Assembly: GCA_034670405.1 (NCBI GenBank)
Contig: JAXDDX010000013.1
Coordinates: forward strand, 2,610,001-2,674,000
Length of the DNA stretch: 64,000 nucleotides
From: Hoplostethus atlanticus
Taxonomy: Eukaryota > Chordata > Actinopteri > Trachichthyiformes > Trachichthyidae
Reading direction: 5' to 3'
Within the stretch, counting starts at the first letter, position 1; each line of letters opens with the position of its first letter. Below, in pieces: positions 53,298-64,000 of this stretch. A model generated the notes under the pieces. It worked only from the letters and a program-made list of their open reading frames with translations, made no database searches and had not been told where the DNA came from. A program made the position numbers and the translations under genes.

Positions 53298-53558
53298 GCG
53301 ATGAAAAGCTACATCCATGTGAACGGGTGGGTAAAAAAAAAAAGTGGCTAGAGGAAAGAGGGGAAATCAAATCACACCGAGCCCTAAGATGTATAACTTT
53401 GAAAGATGTAATGTTGAATCATGTATACAATGTGCCACTGACGTCATATGTATAACTACATTTTTTGATGGTTTGTTCTCCAAAAACGATCATATAGTCA
53501 AACTGTGTCTTTTGATTATTTCTCAAAGAACAGTCAAAGAAAGTCACTTTTGCAGCAT

Positions 53559-53564
53559 TTTAAT
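53559..53564 (-). terminator. candidate polyadenylation signal for kin
   Basis: TTTAAT on the plus strand is ATTAAA on the minus strand, about 205 nt past the kin stop codon. ATTAAA is the common variant of the signal, and no AATAAA lies nearer. Confidence 0.35.
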
Positions 53565-53766
53565 CAAGAGGAATACTACATCTGAATGTATTGAAGAACA
53601 GCTTCAATAATAACACATATTAAAAACATTAACCAAATCAAACTCGTTGTACTAAAGGTGTACTGTGGAAATGCATTGTGGGATATGTACATACAGGTAT
53701 ATGGGGGTGGGGGGCTAGGGGAAGTAACTCTGACACAGTAGAGTCCCTCAGCCGATAGGCGTCGGG

Positions 53767-56700
53767 TCAAGCCAATTTTGAGAAGTCCTCATAGGCAATC
53801 CTGTCAACTCTCTTCCCCTTCATTCGACCCTGAAGACGAGGGAAGATGAAACGTTAAAAGAATATAGAAATGTGGATATTAAATATAAAACAACAGACAA
53901 TTCCCACGGGTCAAGAACATGTACAGTAGATACGTGGCTGAAAGTATGATAAACATCAGTTGCAGCATTGTGAGGGTGTGCAAAAGAAGATCAATAGAAC
54001 TCACTGAGACTAAGAAGAATGAACGGAAATATGTACGATCTGAAAATCTACTAAAAAAAATGATACATGTGCAGTTAAAATAAGTGAAATATGAGAAATA
54101 TGAGAAGAAAACAAATACGTGAATTTACAGGATATAAACATAATGTTCACATGAGCAGGTCTACAGTGAAAGTGTCTCCACTAATTCTATTTACAGATGT
54201 CGATAACAAACCGATATTTACCACAATAATAACACAGAAAGGAACCAGAAATCGATCTCATGGCAGATGACAGAACAGCCCGAAGTTTAGAAATATACAT
54301 TTGGCAGCAAATCAGTACTTACAGAGTCGAGAGTGAGCGTAGCACAGAAATGTTTCTTGTCTATATCCTCCAGCAGGGCCTCTGTGTCCCGGTACTGGCC
54401 GTTCAGAACCAAAACCTTTTTACCTGCAGGAGGGAGAAGTCATGAACGTAAACATCAGTTTGTTACTACTATGAATTCATCTCAGAGTTTTGTACCAGGT
54501 TATAAAAGGTGGGTGAATTTTTACATCCCCTTCATAATCTCACAGGTCACCTGGTGCAGGAATGACGGTCTCTAGATGACTCTGGTCCAGTTTCAACTTG
54601 TCTCCGGAGTCAATCATCCTCACCATGGCTGTGTATTTGTCACGCACTTCCTACGGCAGGCGAGCCACAACTGTTAGCATCAGTAGTCTTTTTGCCGTGC
54701 ACACACACACACACACTTTCCTCCAATGCATCGAGCACACTACCTTGATGACTGCCTTCCTCTTGTGGTACTTCTCTCCCAGCTTCTTGGTGACGACTTT
54801 CACCACGATGTTGGGCTGCAGCCAATAGTCTGTCCTGACCGACTGCTTCTTCTTCTCCTCCATCTGAAAATAAAACACACCGTCACTAGGGGTTACTTTC
54901 TAAACTGCTTTAAAGACACATACATACCCATACACAGACTGAAATCACAAGCCATCCTCAGACACAGGAAACAACTTTGCGTACACTCACGCTACACAGA
55001 TCAGAAACTCTGCTCTACCTCCATTATCTCATCTAGGGCAGATTTCTTCTTCTTCTCCTTGGACTCGGAACTAGAAGACGCATCTTTCCTCTTGGATGAG
55101 GCTGCTTTCAGGGCACTGGGACCCAGAGTGGTACTAAAGACACAGACAGTTGCCAGGTTGTAGAGGATATAACAAAATTATACCTGTTGATTATAGAGCA
55201 CAATTAACAACTCTCATAGGAGCCTCTGTACCTTGGTTTGGAAGGGCCGGCTACAGCGGAAGAGGCACCCATGTTGAAGACAACTGAAAGAAGAAAAAAC
55301 AACAAACAAACTAGGAGTTATGTTGAAGAAAGCAGCTTTCACGGCCAACTTTTACAGAACGGTGAAGAAGTTGACCTCATTGATTGTATTCATACACCAT
55401 TTGATACACCGTCACTATTGTAACAACTATGTGAATAAAGACAGAGTACTAGGACGGAGAGTGATTGCTCCAAAAGAAACAAACCTTTTACTTCTTCGCT
55501 CTCTCGTTTGAGCTCTGTGAAAACCGGAGATTCCTAGGGAATAAATACAGAAAGGCATTGTTGAAAAGGGGAGATAAGTAAGGCTTTTACTGCCTCGTAG
55601 CACAACATGACCATAATCTATCTGCAGGATTGATAGGGTTGTTGTGCCAGAAAAACATATTCTATAAGAGTTCTATCATTGTTGTTGCAGTTCCTACTAT
55701 AAAAAGGTCAACATCACTTTTTTGTATACCCTTTTAATGGTACTTTTCTGTGCCGAACTGCATAAGCTGTGAAAAGTAAACTCGTTCTTGGTAAGAAGTC
55801 TAGATGCGAGAGCCAAGTGTGATGCAGAGGTCTGTCTTCCTGCGACTCACATCCGGCTCCTTGCCATCCCGGCCTCTGCGGACCTGCTCTTCTATGAACT
55901 TGGCGCTCCTCTCCTCGTCGTCCAGGTCCTGCTTCTTCTTCCTCTCCAGCTCCTCTTGGCGGCGAATGGTCTCCGGGTCCCGGTCAATGTACTGGATGTA
56001 CCAGCCTTTAGGGGTCTCGTCAACCTTACACAAACCTAGCGGTGCCATTAAATACATGTTACACATTTTAAAATCTATTTCTAGCGAAAAAACATCCCTC
56101 CCTATTACTACATGTATTAGTACAAGAATTGATGTGGCAGTAACACACGCACACAATGCAAACACTCTCTCACACGCCGTCAACCCACCTTCTTTCCCCA
56201 GCCACTTGGTGAAGTCGGTGAGAGTCTCCCACTGTGTGGAGTTCATATGGACGTGCTCCCTGTCACTGATGTATTCATTGTAGACAATGTTGTTGTGCAC
56301 TCGCTTGGTCCCTGAGCAGAGGAACACAAATAGTTTCTCAGTATTACTTGACTGTACTGTATAGTGACGACTGCTCTAACAAAGTCTCATAACTAAATAT
56401 CAATTTGTGGGAGATCCAGCCTCACCAAAGCGTCTTCTGATCAGTTCCAGAAAGTCATTTTTGAACTCCCTAAGGAAAGAGGAAATGAGAATTAATTCAC
56501 TCTCTGAGGTGAAATTCTCACATATACCTCATGCAGCTACACTCAATGGTACTCACTCTGAGAAATAGTCCATGAACTGATTTGGATCTTCTGAGGCCAG
56601 TAACAACTGTCTCTGGTGGGACTCGGACATGCAGTGACATTTGAAACCATTCTGTGAACAAACAAGAAAAACAGTATATAGTTCAAAAAACAATATCTAA

Positions 56701-56934
56701 AAATGTAAGCAATTAAAATGACCGGAAAAGTAAAAAGTATACAGTATATAATAATAAGTATAAAGTAGCCTACAGCTCGACCTGAAAAGTAAAAAGTATT
56801 GAGGAAGAGGTCGAGCTCACCTCGTCTCGGCATTGTTTTTGACACATCTGGCAATACCATCTCAATTTTTGAAGACCTTTGGCTTTTATCCTATTGCCTA
56901 TTGCCTTGGGACTGAGAAAGTCGGCTTTGCCCAT
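53767..56934 (-). CDS. kin: kin, Kin17 DNA- and RNA-binding protein, complete, 386 aa
   Basis: A conserved nuclear protein linked to splicing, DNA replication and repair. Twelve coding exons, highest to lowest: 56934-56821, 56651-56557, 56469-56426, 56311-56189, 56035-55851, 55533-55485, 55283-55232, 55133-55019, 54863-54744, 54650-54551, 54423-54323, 53829-53767; 1161 nt in phase, against about 393 aa in human. A C2H2 zinc finger spans C28, C31, H44 and H50 (CQMC ... HCMSESH). The winged-helix region follows (ETLTDFTKWLG, ETPKGWYIQYID), then a charged coiled stretch (RRQEELERKKK), a lysine-rich segment (KEKKKKSALDEIME) and the C-terminal tandem SH3-like/KOW region ending YEDFSKLA. The start codon has a good context and is the family start. 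Exon 6 must use the unusual donor GTTTGT to stay in frame. It is head-to-head with atp5f1c, 477 nt apart. Confidence 0.96.
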
Positions 56935-57411
56935 TCTGGCCGCCTATAAGAAACATAAAAAGGTGAAATTAAACGTTATTAATATCACTAAATTGAGAGA
57001 AATGTAACAACCGCGTTAATGTTTACGTACTCCTCAGCTAAGCTAAACAACTTCCGCGTGTATAATAATCTCGTGTTTACAGAAAACACGCGATAACTTC
57101 GGATGCATTCAGGTGCTCCTCGTGCTCGTACGTCCAAGCGGGTAAGTCATAACACTTTGATTTAGTATTCATACTATTTACTACACTATATATGTGTATA
57201 GTATGTATATATGTGTGTGTTTCAAGTACTAAATGCCTTATAAAGGGCCATTTATCACTTTTTGGGGAGAAGTGTATAATAATGTTATTGTGTCGTTCAT
57301 ATGTGTTCATAATTGTGATTTTTCTGGCAGTACCCGAAGACAGCATTCCTCCATTTTGCCGTTCACTTACGCCTGCGCAGTCCTGCGTGTCTGACCTTCA
57401 TAGAAGTAACC
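56935..57411. promoter_or_regulatory. shared divergent promoter region of kin and atp5f1c
   Basis: Only 477 nt separate the two start codons, which diverge, as for human KIN/ATP5F1C. An ETS/GABP-type site (GCGGAAGTT on the minus strand, about 57049-57057) and an NRF1-like site (CGCCTGCGCAG, 57370-57380) are visible; both types are typical of nuclear genes for mitochondrial proteins. No TATA box is evident near either start. Bidirectional activity is inferred from arrangement. Confidence 0.6.
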
Positions 57412-60400
57412 ATGTTCGCCAGGACCAGCGCGTTGGTGTTTGTCCCACAATGGTAAAGTTGATTTTAAATATGTAGTCAACATTATTGCCTTTTACCCTT
57501 TCTGTAATTAGTTCAGATACACGATTAGATCAAGTCTGGACGTTGTAGTCAGTGATAGACAGTTATTTAACACAAGGACGTGCTAACCTGCAGGCCGCGG
57601 CTAATGAATGACAGCGGTGTGCTGCAGAGTGAATGGCCAAGTTCAGCCGGCTAAGCTATGCTAACGCTAGCTAAGTTGACACTTACCGGCCAATAACGTT
57701 ATGACATTGTGTTAGTTGTGAGGTTGCGGCGGATAAAGTTTTTTCCAAAGCAAATTGATGATCAAATTCTTTCACGACTGTGTCTTAAACGCAGCCGGAG
57801 CAGTAACGTTAACTACCAAAGTGTTTTCTGTCTTCTGTGTACTATCAAGCTAGCTGACGTTAGCTGGCTTGCAGCGCTAGCAAGTAATGGCAATTTTACA
57901 TTCAGCTTCCTATTTCTCTCTAAGGTCAATTTAAATAAACTTACGAGAAAATACTGATGCATTATGTTGATGATAATGCTTGCAACAAAAACTCTGAATG
58001 CATTCTTTCTGTTTGCAGTGGGGGGCAGGTCAGGAACATGGCTACCTTGAAGGACAGTAAGTACTTCTCCTGTAAACTAGACTGTATAACAGAATATACA
58101 GCATCTTGTAACCTACCTTCTCACACTGATATTCCTTAGTATTACAAAGCCACACAATATGAAGGGCCAGTGGAGAGAACCTCATACCAAACTAAATTCA
58201 GAAATCTGACAGTTTAATGTTGCTTTGCTTATGGGCAATTCATAATACCTGGTAGGACATGTCAAGACATTTTCAATACGTTGCTTGGAGCTGGAAAATT
58301 CAGCATACAAGTGATTCACCAAGCAGCATATTATTTCAACAAATTTAATCTTTTAGAATTGGTTCATACTTCTCACTACTACTCACTACTGCCCGTAACA
58401 ATGCATTTTGCTCGAAGACGTTTGTGGACAATACCATTGGAACCAATTTAAAAAACGTGTTTATTTTTATTTTTATTGAAAGATGTATTTCTTGGTGGAT
58501 TGAATGCATGCCGAACTGAAGAGTGGAGTAAATGATTTGTAAAACGACTTAAGTCATGTTATGTGTATGTTTGCCAATAAGCAAGGCCACATTAAATTGC
58601 TATATTTGTGAATAGAGCTTTGCGTGATGTTCTCTCCATAAACATAGCATGCAGCAATAATCTTGCGTAGGTGTTGCTTTTCCATCAGTGTCATGCTTTC
58701 TTGTAGTATTCATAGTGCTTATAGTGAGTGATGTCATCTCTTCCTCTAGTCACCATTCGGTTGAAGTCCATCAAGAACATCCAGAAAATCACCAAGTCCA
58801 TGAAGATGGTGGCTGCTGCCAAGTATGCTCGCGCTGAGAGGCAGCTGAAGCCGGCCCGAGTCTATGGCACTGGTGCTCTGGGTAGGTCGTCCATGTCTAG
58901 GCTCTTGATGTCCCTGAAAGGATTGCTTAGTGTATCAGTTAATCTGTCATTACACATCAGATGGATTGGCTCATGGAAAGTTGACCAGTGCGTGAGATCA
59001 AGTGAACATGTTGACGTTCCTCTGTATTGTTTCTCTGTCCTCAGCCCTGTATGAGAAAGCTGACATCAAAGCGGCGGAGGACAAGTCCACCAAGCACCTG
59101 ATCATCGGCGTGTCGTCCGACCGTGGTCTCTGCGGCGCCATCCACAATAACGTGGCCAAGGCCATCAAGAGCAACATCGCCACCCTGACTGCCTCTGGCA
59201 AGGAGGTGATGGTGGTCAACGTGGGAGACAAGCTGAGAGGCCTGCTGCACAAGTACTAAATTAAATGGCGCCTCCTGTCTTCCTAACATTGAAAGAGATA
59301 TGAGCACATAGCTAAATTTGTTTTTTTTGTCTTACTATAACAATAACGTCCGCTCTTCCTCATCAGGACTCATGGGAAACACATCATTCTGAACTGTAAG
59401 GAAATGGGCCGCAGGCCCCCCACCTTCGGCGATGCTTCCATCATCGCTACCGAGCTTCTTAACTCCGGATATGAGTTTGACCAGGGGTCCGTCATCTACA
59501 ACAGATTCAAGTATGGATGACCTCCTTGATCCTATATTTTAATCAGTTTTTATGTAAAATAATTCATAAATGTCATAAATGCTGACTTTTAATACATTTT
59601 ATTGTGTATTAAAATGCCGTATCGTCGACCTTCAGCCCACCTTGATGATCAATATAGTTTTCATCACAAAAATAAATCTTCCCTTCTTCCTCACCCAGGT
59701 CCGTTATCTCATACAAGACGGACAACAAGCCTTTGTTTTCCATCGACACTGTTGCTAATTCAGGTATTTTATTCGCTCGTTGAGTGAATTAAAAAAACAA
59801 TAAAAAACAACCACGGAGCCGTGGCTGTCTGTGATGTAACGTGTGTCTTCCTTCTCCCCTGACAGAGAGCATGGGCATCTACGATGACATCGACGCCGAC
59901 GTGCTGAGGAACTACCAGGAGTTTGCCCTGGTCAACATCCTCTTCTTTGGCATGAAGGAGTCTACCACCAGTGAGCAGAGCGCCAGGATGACTGCTATGG
60001 ACAGCGCTAGCAAGAATGCCTGTAAGACTGAGCGTCGGGACCACGCACACTTCTTCATTCCCACGTCTTTAGGGTTGCACTGATAAGGGTTTGAGGAGGC
60101 ATACTGATAGGTTTTTATTTACAAATATGTACATTTTGCATTAGAATCAGTTCAGGTTAAGGTCTTCCCATAGACAACCAGTGTAGTATTGATCAATTCT
60201 ACAATATGTAATCAAACAAACTGCATCATATCAGAGGTGGACGACATTGACTGGACCAGATTTGTTTTGTAACAATAGATATCAGTCTAACACTTATTGA
60301 CAGTCATTTTTTCATGTTGCTTCCAGTTGTCATCAGTAGCCGTTGTAAGAGCGTTATTTTGCACACCACCTATTTTGATTTAGTTTAGTGGATTAGTGGA

Positions 60401-61150
60401 ACGTAGTATTTTTCAACCTCGGGCAGCTCTGTGTTTAGATTCTTGGGTTGTCCAATTCGGCGTTACATTGAGGTTTTCCATAAACCGCTGATGCGCTGTC
60501 GATCTTTCTCCCTTCCCTCTAGCTGAGATGATTGACAAGCTGACCCTCACCTACAACCGTACCAGACAGGCTGTCATCACCAAGGAGCTCATTGAGATCA
60601 TCTCTGGAGCTGCAGCTCTGTGAGTATTTTCAATATGCTTCCCATTCCTCTCACCCTCTCCTACCCTTTCTTCTTTCTCCTTCACTTTTCTTTTACTCTG
60701 CTGCTCTTCAATTGTCGATTCCTCCTAAATGACTCAACCCCTCATTTTATTCCTCCTTCACTCTGCTAACTTTTGTGACCTTCGAGACCTTTTCATTTCT
60801 TCTCCGACGACTCCCTCTCAACTATGCATGTCATTTAATTTCCCAAAGCCCTCCGATTCTTTCATGACTAATTCTCTCTGACCTAATCTGCTCCCCCCTC
60901 ACCCGCGGGTGCACACAGGAACTGAGGCTTGTCTTAACCGAGGAGGTAACATCCTTAGAGTAGACTGCAGTCGTAACTAGTTTTAAGAGCATCTCCTGTA
61001 GAAGTGTAGCCCATTAACGTCCCTGATATAATAGACTAGATGCCCTTTAGGTTTTCAGGAAGTCCTTTGAGTGTACTCCCTTCAGCGTCGTCCACAGGGC
61101 TCTTCTTCTTCGGGCTTCTTACTTTTCTTTTTCTTTGTTTTTACAGATAA
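57412..61150 (+). CDS. atp5f1c: atp5f1c, mitochondrial ATP synthase F1 subunit gamma, complete, 294/295 aa
   Basis: Gamma is the rotating central shaft of F1 that couples proton flow to ATP synthesis. Coding exons: 57412-57452, 58019-58056, 58750-58881, 59045-59252, 59367-59510, 59699-59763, 59866-60021, 60523-60619, then either 61147-61150 (stop TAA; 294 aa) or a small alternative exon from 60919 (stop TGA; 295 aa). The first 20 or so residues form a mitochondrial presequence ([11 protein letters not shown]), followed by MATLKD, where the mature protein begins in mammals. Family motifs: [49 protein letters not shown], and [15 protein letters not shown] at the C-terminus. The start ATG has A at -3. 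AATAAA at 61274-61279 ends the gene. Donors of exons 4 and 5 (GTACTA, GTATGG) are weak but fixed by frame. Confidence 0.96.
58145..58560 (+). repeat. dispersed repeat, family 4, copy 3
   Basis: Contains GAAGGGCCAGTGGAGAGAAC, AGTTTAATGTTGCTTTGCTT, TTTTTATTGAAAGATG and GATTTGTAAAACGACTTAAG. It fills most of atp5f1c intron 2. Confidence 0.45.
60071..60296 (+). mobile_element. MITE-like repeat, family 1, short copy
   Basis: Starts TAGGGTTGCACTGATA and ends ATATCAGTCTAACACTTA, with TATGTAATCAAACAAACTGC inside. It is in atp5f1c intron 7. Confidence 0.5.
60919..60945 (+). CDS. atp5f1c: candidate 27-nt alternative exon 9 of atp5f1c
   Basis: Acceptor ACACAG ends at 60918 after a pyrimidine-rich stretch, and donor GTAACA starts at 60946. 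Joined to the preceding exon (ending CT), it reads Leu-Asn-stop (TGA 60923-60925). Skipping it joins CT to A-TAA at 61147, giving Leu-stop. The mammalian gene has an equivalent exon that is skipped in muscle and adds one residue elsewhere. The exon is predicted from signals and that parallel. Confidence 0.55.
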
Positions 61151-61273
61151 ACGGGCCACATCGTCCTGCTGTCCATCGCCTGTAGCGCCGGTATACATGC
61201 TTCAAAGTACTTGAGACAGATGTCGTTGAGAGTTTATGAACATTTGTGCTTCTATTTGTAAAATATATGGAAA

Positions 61274-61279
61274 AATAAA
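61274..61279 (+). terminator. atp5f1c polyadenylation signal
   Basis: An AATAAA lies about 125 nt after the TAA stop of the long transcript, the expected distance for this short-UTR gene. Confidence 0.7.
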
Positions 61280-61624
61280 CCTCTTACAGAGAACCCTAAC
61301 CCTTTCATAAGTCCCTGTATCTGTTTTGCCTCAGTAAATATTGTGACCATTAAAGATGAATGATGCTTGACCCATAGAGAGTTCATCCTCCGAAGGCAAT
61401 ACCTGATGCTGAATGAAAAAATAAAACATTTCCAAGGGTAATGATCATCTTCAACACTGTCACTTTTTTTTTTAATGGAATTTTGTCATGTGCAATGCAT
61501 TTGCCCTACAACACTATTCAGGGGAAACGCGACATAAAATGAATGATCTTGATGTTACTTGGGTCATGATTAATAGCATCCATGCTGCCGGGGCTTTTCT
61601 GTTATTGCCAGATTGCGTAGATTT

Positions 61625-61870
61625 GTGGTCGGACCGGGGTTGATGTTATAACTAGTTGAACTTCAATCTTTTTTTTTGGATTGAAACAGCCGACAGCAGA
61701 CTACTAATACTAATGATATTCTTTTAAGACAGAGGGAGGCAGGTTTCATTGCAGGTTTTTACAGATGGTCATCACCCTGATACACAGAGTTGGGTGACAT
61801 CAACTGGCTGATAGCTGATTTTTTAAAAATAAAACACCAATATTGACGAACCAATACATTGGTTTTATGT
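61625..61870 (+). mobile_element. MITE-like repeat, family 1, degraded copy downstream of atp5f1c
   Basis: Contains GGAGGCAGGTTTCATTGCAG, CAACTGGCTGATAGCTGATT and an AAAACACCAATATTGACG word, matching the right half of the family. Confidence 0.45.
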
Positions 61871-63454
61871 GTATGTGACGCCCCTCTAACATCAGGATTG
61901 GCCGTCTGTATATCTAGCCCTTTTTATATTCTCTCATGGCTTTTTCAAATCCAAGTGCGATCATTGCAACATTTAAAAGGATCACTGGTATGATTCACAG
62001 AAGGTTGAGCCTATTTTATATTTTTGTTTTAATGCAATTGTAGGTTGGGAAGAAGAAAACGAAAAGCAGATAGAAGAGAAATTGAAAAGTTGTGAACTGC
62101 GCCAACTGCAAATTGGAGCTTTAATTCTACAAACATTTCTCAGAGGCAGAAATAATCTGATTGGTTGAGTTAAACCTCAGGGGGCGGAGCTAAACAACCA
62201 CAATTTTTAGGAGTGCAAGTGAAGGAAATCTGGTTGAAATATAAATCCAAATGGGAAAGACTTATTTTTTTATTCATTCATGACCACGGAAGGTCTCCAT
62301 GTTAGCTAACTAGCTTACCTAGGTAGCTATGGCTAGTTGGAAGGTCAGCTAGGCTAACTAGCTAACCCAGATAACTCAGTATGGCTAGATTGTATTTTTT
62401 CAGTTACTATCCAGAGCGCTAGGCTTCATAATATTAGCTTCCTCCTCTCTTACCTCTTGCCTCTTTCCCTTGACTTCAGTCTAACGTTACTCAGCCAGAA
62501 AAACTGGTTCTGGCCCTGACCACTGAGGCTGAACTCAACCAATCACATTATTCCTGCCTGTCAGTAATCCAGTGTGTTTTGGCTCACTTCCTGTTGTGTT
62601 TGTCCATTAGCCTTTCGTCAGTTGCACAGACTTCCACCTAAATCCCTAGCATTGTTTAAAGACACACAGACAGTCACCCATGGGAGTTAATGTCCTGCAA
62701 TAGCTCTAGAGGGCACCCATAGGAACCCTGCCTATAGGTCAGAGAAAACACCCGCCCTGCTGAAGTGTCCTTGAGCTCCAGGGATGCTGTTGTGTAGCTG
62801 ACCCTGACCTCTGACCTCTGACCTCCGCGGCTCCTACACAGAATACAAACTGTCTGTGATCACGTGATTGTGAGGGTAGGATTAGCTGGGCCTGGAGCCG
62901 GTGCCCAACTGGGTGCCTCCTCAGCATCCTCCTCCTCCACCCTCAACACACCTCTCAATTCAAGTCAGTTGTCTGCAGTTCACTGAGCGTCCACCAGGGC
63001 ACGCTGTTGGATCACAAATGTGTTGCCATTCTAGCCTGAAGCAACAAGCAAATAAGTGGGATCCCAAGGAATCAGCAGTGCTAAACTCTGGTGATGGGAT
63101 TGGAATATAAATGTTTTACTATTCCTTAATATAAATGTAATAACAACATAACAAATGTTGTGTTAGTGGAGAAAAGCTCTAGTTCAGGTCCATTTATAAC
63201 AAGCTTACTAGTTCTAACATCTGGTCTGAGTCCAGCCTCTTTTTTTAAGTGGTTCCTACTGTTTCCACTGACCCCGAGGTTTAGGGTTCCTGTCAATCTG
63301 AGAATACTTCATGCCAAATATAGACTTCAAACTCTGAGAGACTGGTTCTCCCAGGTGCTTGTGGTTTGCATCTGTGTGGCTGTTTGTGAGTTGAGATTGT
63401 GTTTGTACGTGTGTGTATGCCTTCCAGTTTGTGCATGCATGCATCGTGTGTATA

Positions 63455-63456
<2 letters not shown>

Positions 63457-63490
<34 letters not shown>
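63457..63490. repeat. (GT)n microsatellite
   Basis: GT repeats with a GCGCG end, in the intergenic DNA after atp5f1c. Confidence 0.95.
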
Positions 63491-64000
63491 TGTGCATACA
63501 TGTCCTGCAGGTCTTGTTTGCCTATTGTATTTGTGCTTGTTGTTGTTTACTCCTGAGGGGAGCGCGGAGCGATTGCATCTGAACACTGAAATTACAGCGA
63601 TGCCAGACTCTGATAAACGCACTCAGAGAGCAGCAGCCTCTCCTCTCCCCTCGCAGGCAAGGCCCAACAACTCCAGATCACACGGATGGGGGCAGGGGAG
63701 GAAGGGGAGCTGCACTCCGTAATTCAGAATATGGGTAATCTGTAGAGCCTTTTTTTGGAAAATCTGGAAATGTATTTATTTATTTATCCAGGGGAAAGTC
63801 TACATGCTGGTTTTTCACTCATACAATCCCACAAATTCACACTGGGAGCTGCCCAGTACAACCAGTCCGCCACTGGTGACCTCTGACCTCCTCTGCAGCG
63901 CCCACCTCGTGTCTAACTGTGTAGGTGTCTAACTGTGTAATGCAAGGGTGATTTGAAATAGCTGTAACGTCTGTGTGATAAAAATGAGAAAATGTGTCTG

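Larger units (their letters stand above)
61290..64000. other. intergenic DNA after atp5f1c
   Basis: No exon is recognised. The stretch holds a MITE-like fragment (about 61625-61870), a cluster of GCTA/CTAGCT words (62300-62380) and a (GT)n array (63457-63490). In human, TAF3 would follow; none of it is seen here. Confidence 0.65.

Noticed and set aside
55485..55492. Using the GTAAAA donor for kin exon 6
   Set aside because: It shifts the frame relative to the next exon and loses the conserved junction residues.
61290..64000. Start of taf3, expected after atp5f1c by synteny
   Set aside because: No histone-fold-like exon or CpG-rich promoter is seen before the window ends.

Overview
The window is nuclear DNA from a ray-finned fish, most likely a percomorph teleost. 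Every gene has many short exons with GT-AG introns, the proteins resemble vertebrate families end to end, and the introns are packed with (CA)n/(GT)n microsatellites, a tRNA-derived SINE and small DNA-transposon remnants typical of teleosts. There is no prokaryotic, viral or CRISPR content.

Gene order, left to right: (1) the 5' end of sfmbt2 on the minus strand, from a CpG-rich start near 12.4 kb and running off the left edge; (2) a complete STIMATE/TMEM110-like membrane protein gene (tmem110l type) on the plus strand, 16.86-28.97 kb; (3) a complete itih5 on the minus strand, 42.67-31.02 kb; (4) a complete itih2 on the plus strand, 44.42-53.19 kb; (5) a complete kin (Kin17) on the minus strand, 56.93-53.77 kb; (6) a complete atp5f1c (mitochondrial ATP synthase gamma) on the plus strand, 57.41-61.15 kb; then about 2.8 kb of intergenic DNA. 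From memory this is the order of human 10p14 (SFMBT2-ITIH5-ITIH2-KIN-ATP5F1C), with one extra gene: the STIMATE-like gene between sfmbt2 and itih5. The human paralogous block on 3p21 (SFMBT1-STIMATE-MUSTN1-ITIH4-ITIH3-ITIH1) has STIMATE in the equivalent place.

I assembled five complete coding sequences exon by exon by hand. Each total is a multiple of three and all splice phases agree: tmem110l-like 915 nt (304 aa), itih5 3051 nt (1016 aa), itih2 2844 nt (947 aa), kin 1161 nt (386 aa), atp5f1c 885 or 888 nt (294 or 295 aa, depending on a small alternative exon).

Functionally these are neighbours rather than a pathway. sfmbt2 encodes a chromatin reader, the STIMATE-like protein a probable ER calcium-entry regulator, itih5 and itih2 secreted hyaluronan-binding matrix/plasma proteins, kin an RNA/DNA-binding nuclear factor, and atp5f1c the central shaft of mitochondrial F1. 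itih5/itih2 and kin/atp5f1c are divergent pairs; tmem110l/itih5 and itih2/kin are convergent pairs.

The best points for follow-up are a candidate 27-nt alternative exon in atp5f1c that changes only the last residue, a perfect 20-bp hairpin just upstream of the last-but-one itih2 exon, the retained STIMATE-like paralogue with its altered C-terminus, a low-complexity expansion in itih5, and a MITE-like repeat family with matching terminal inverted repeats. I see no wholly new biological system.
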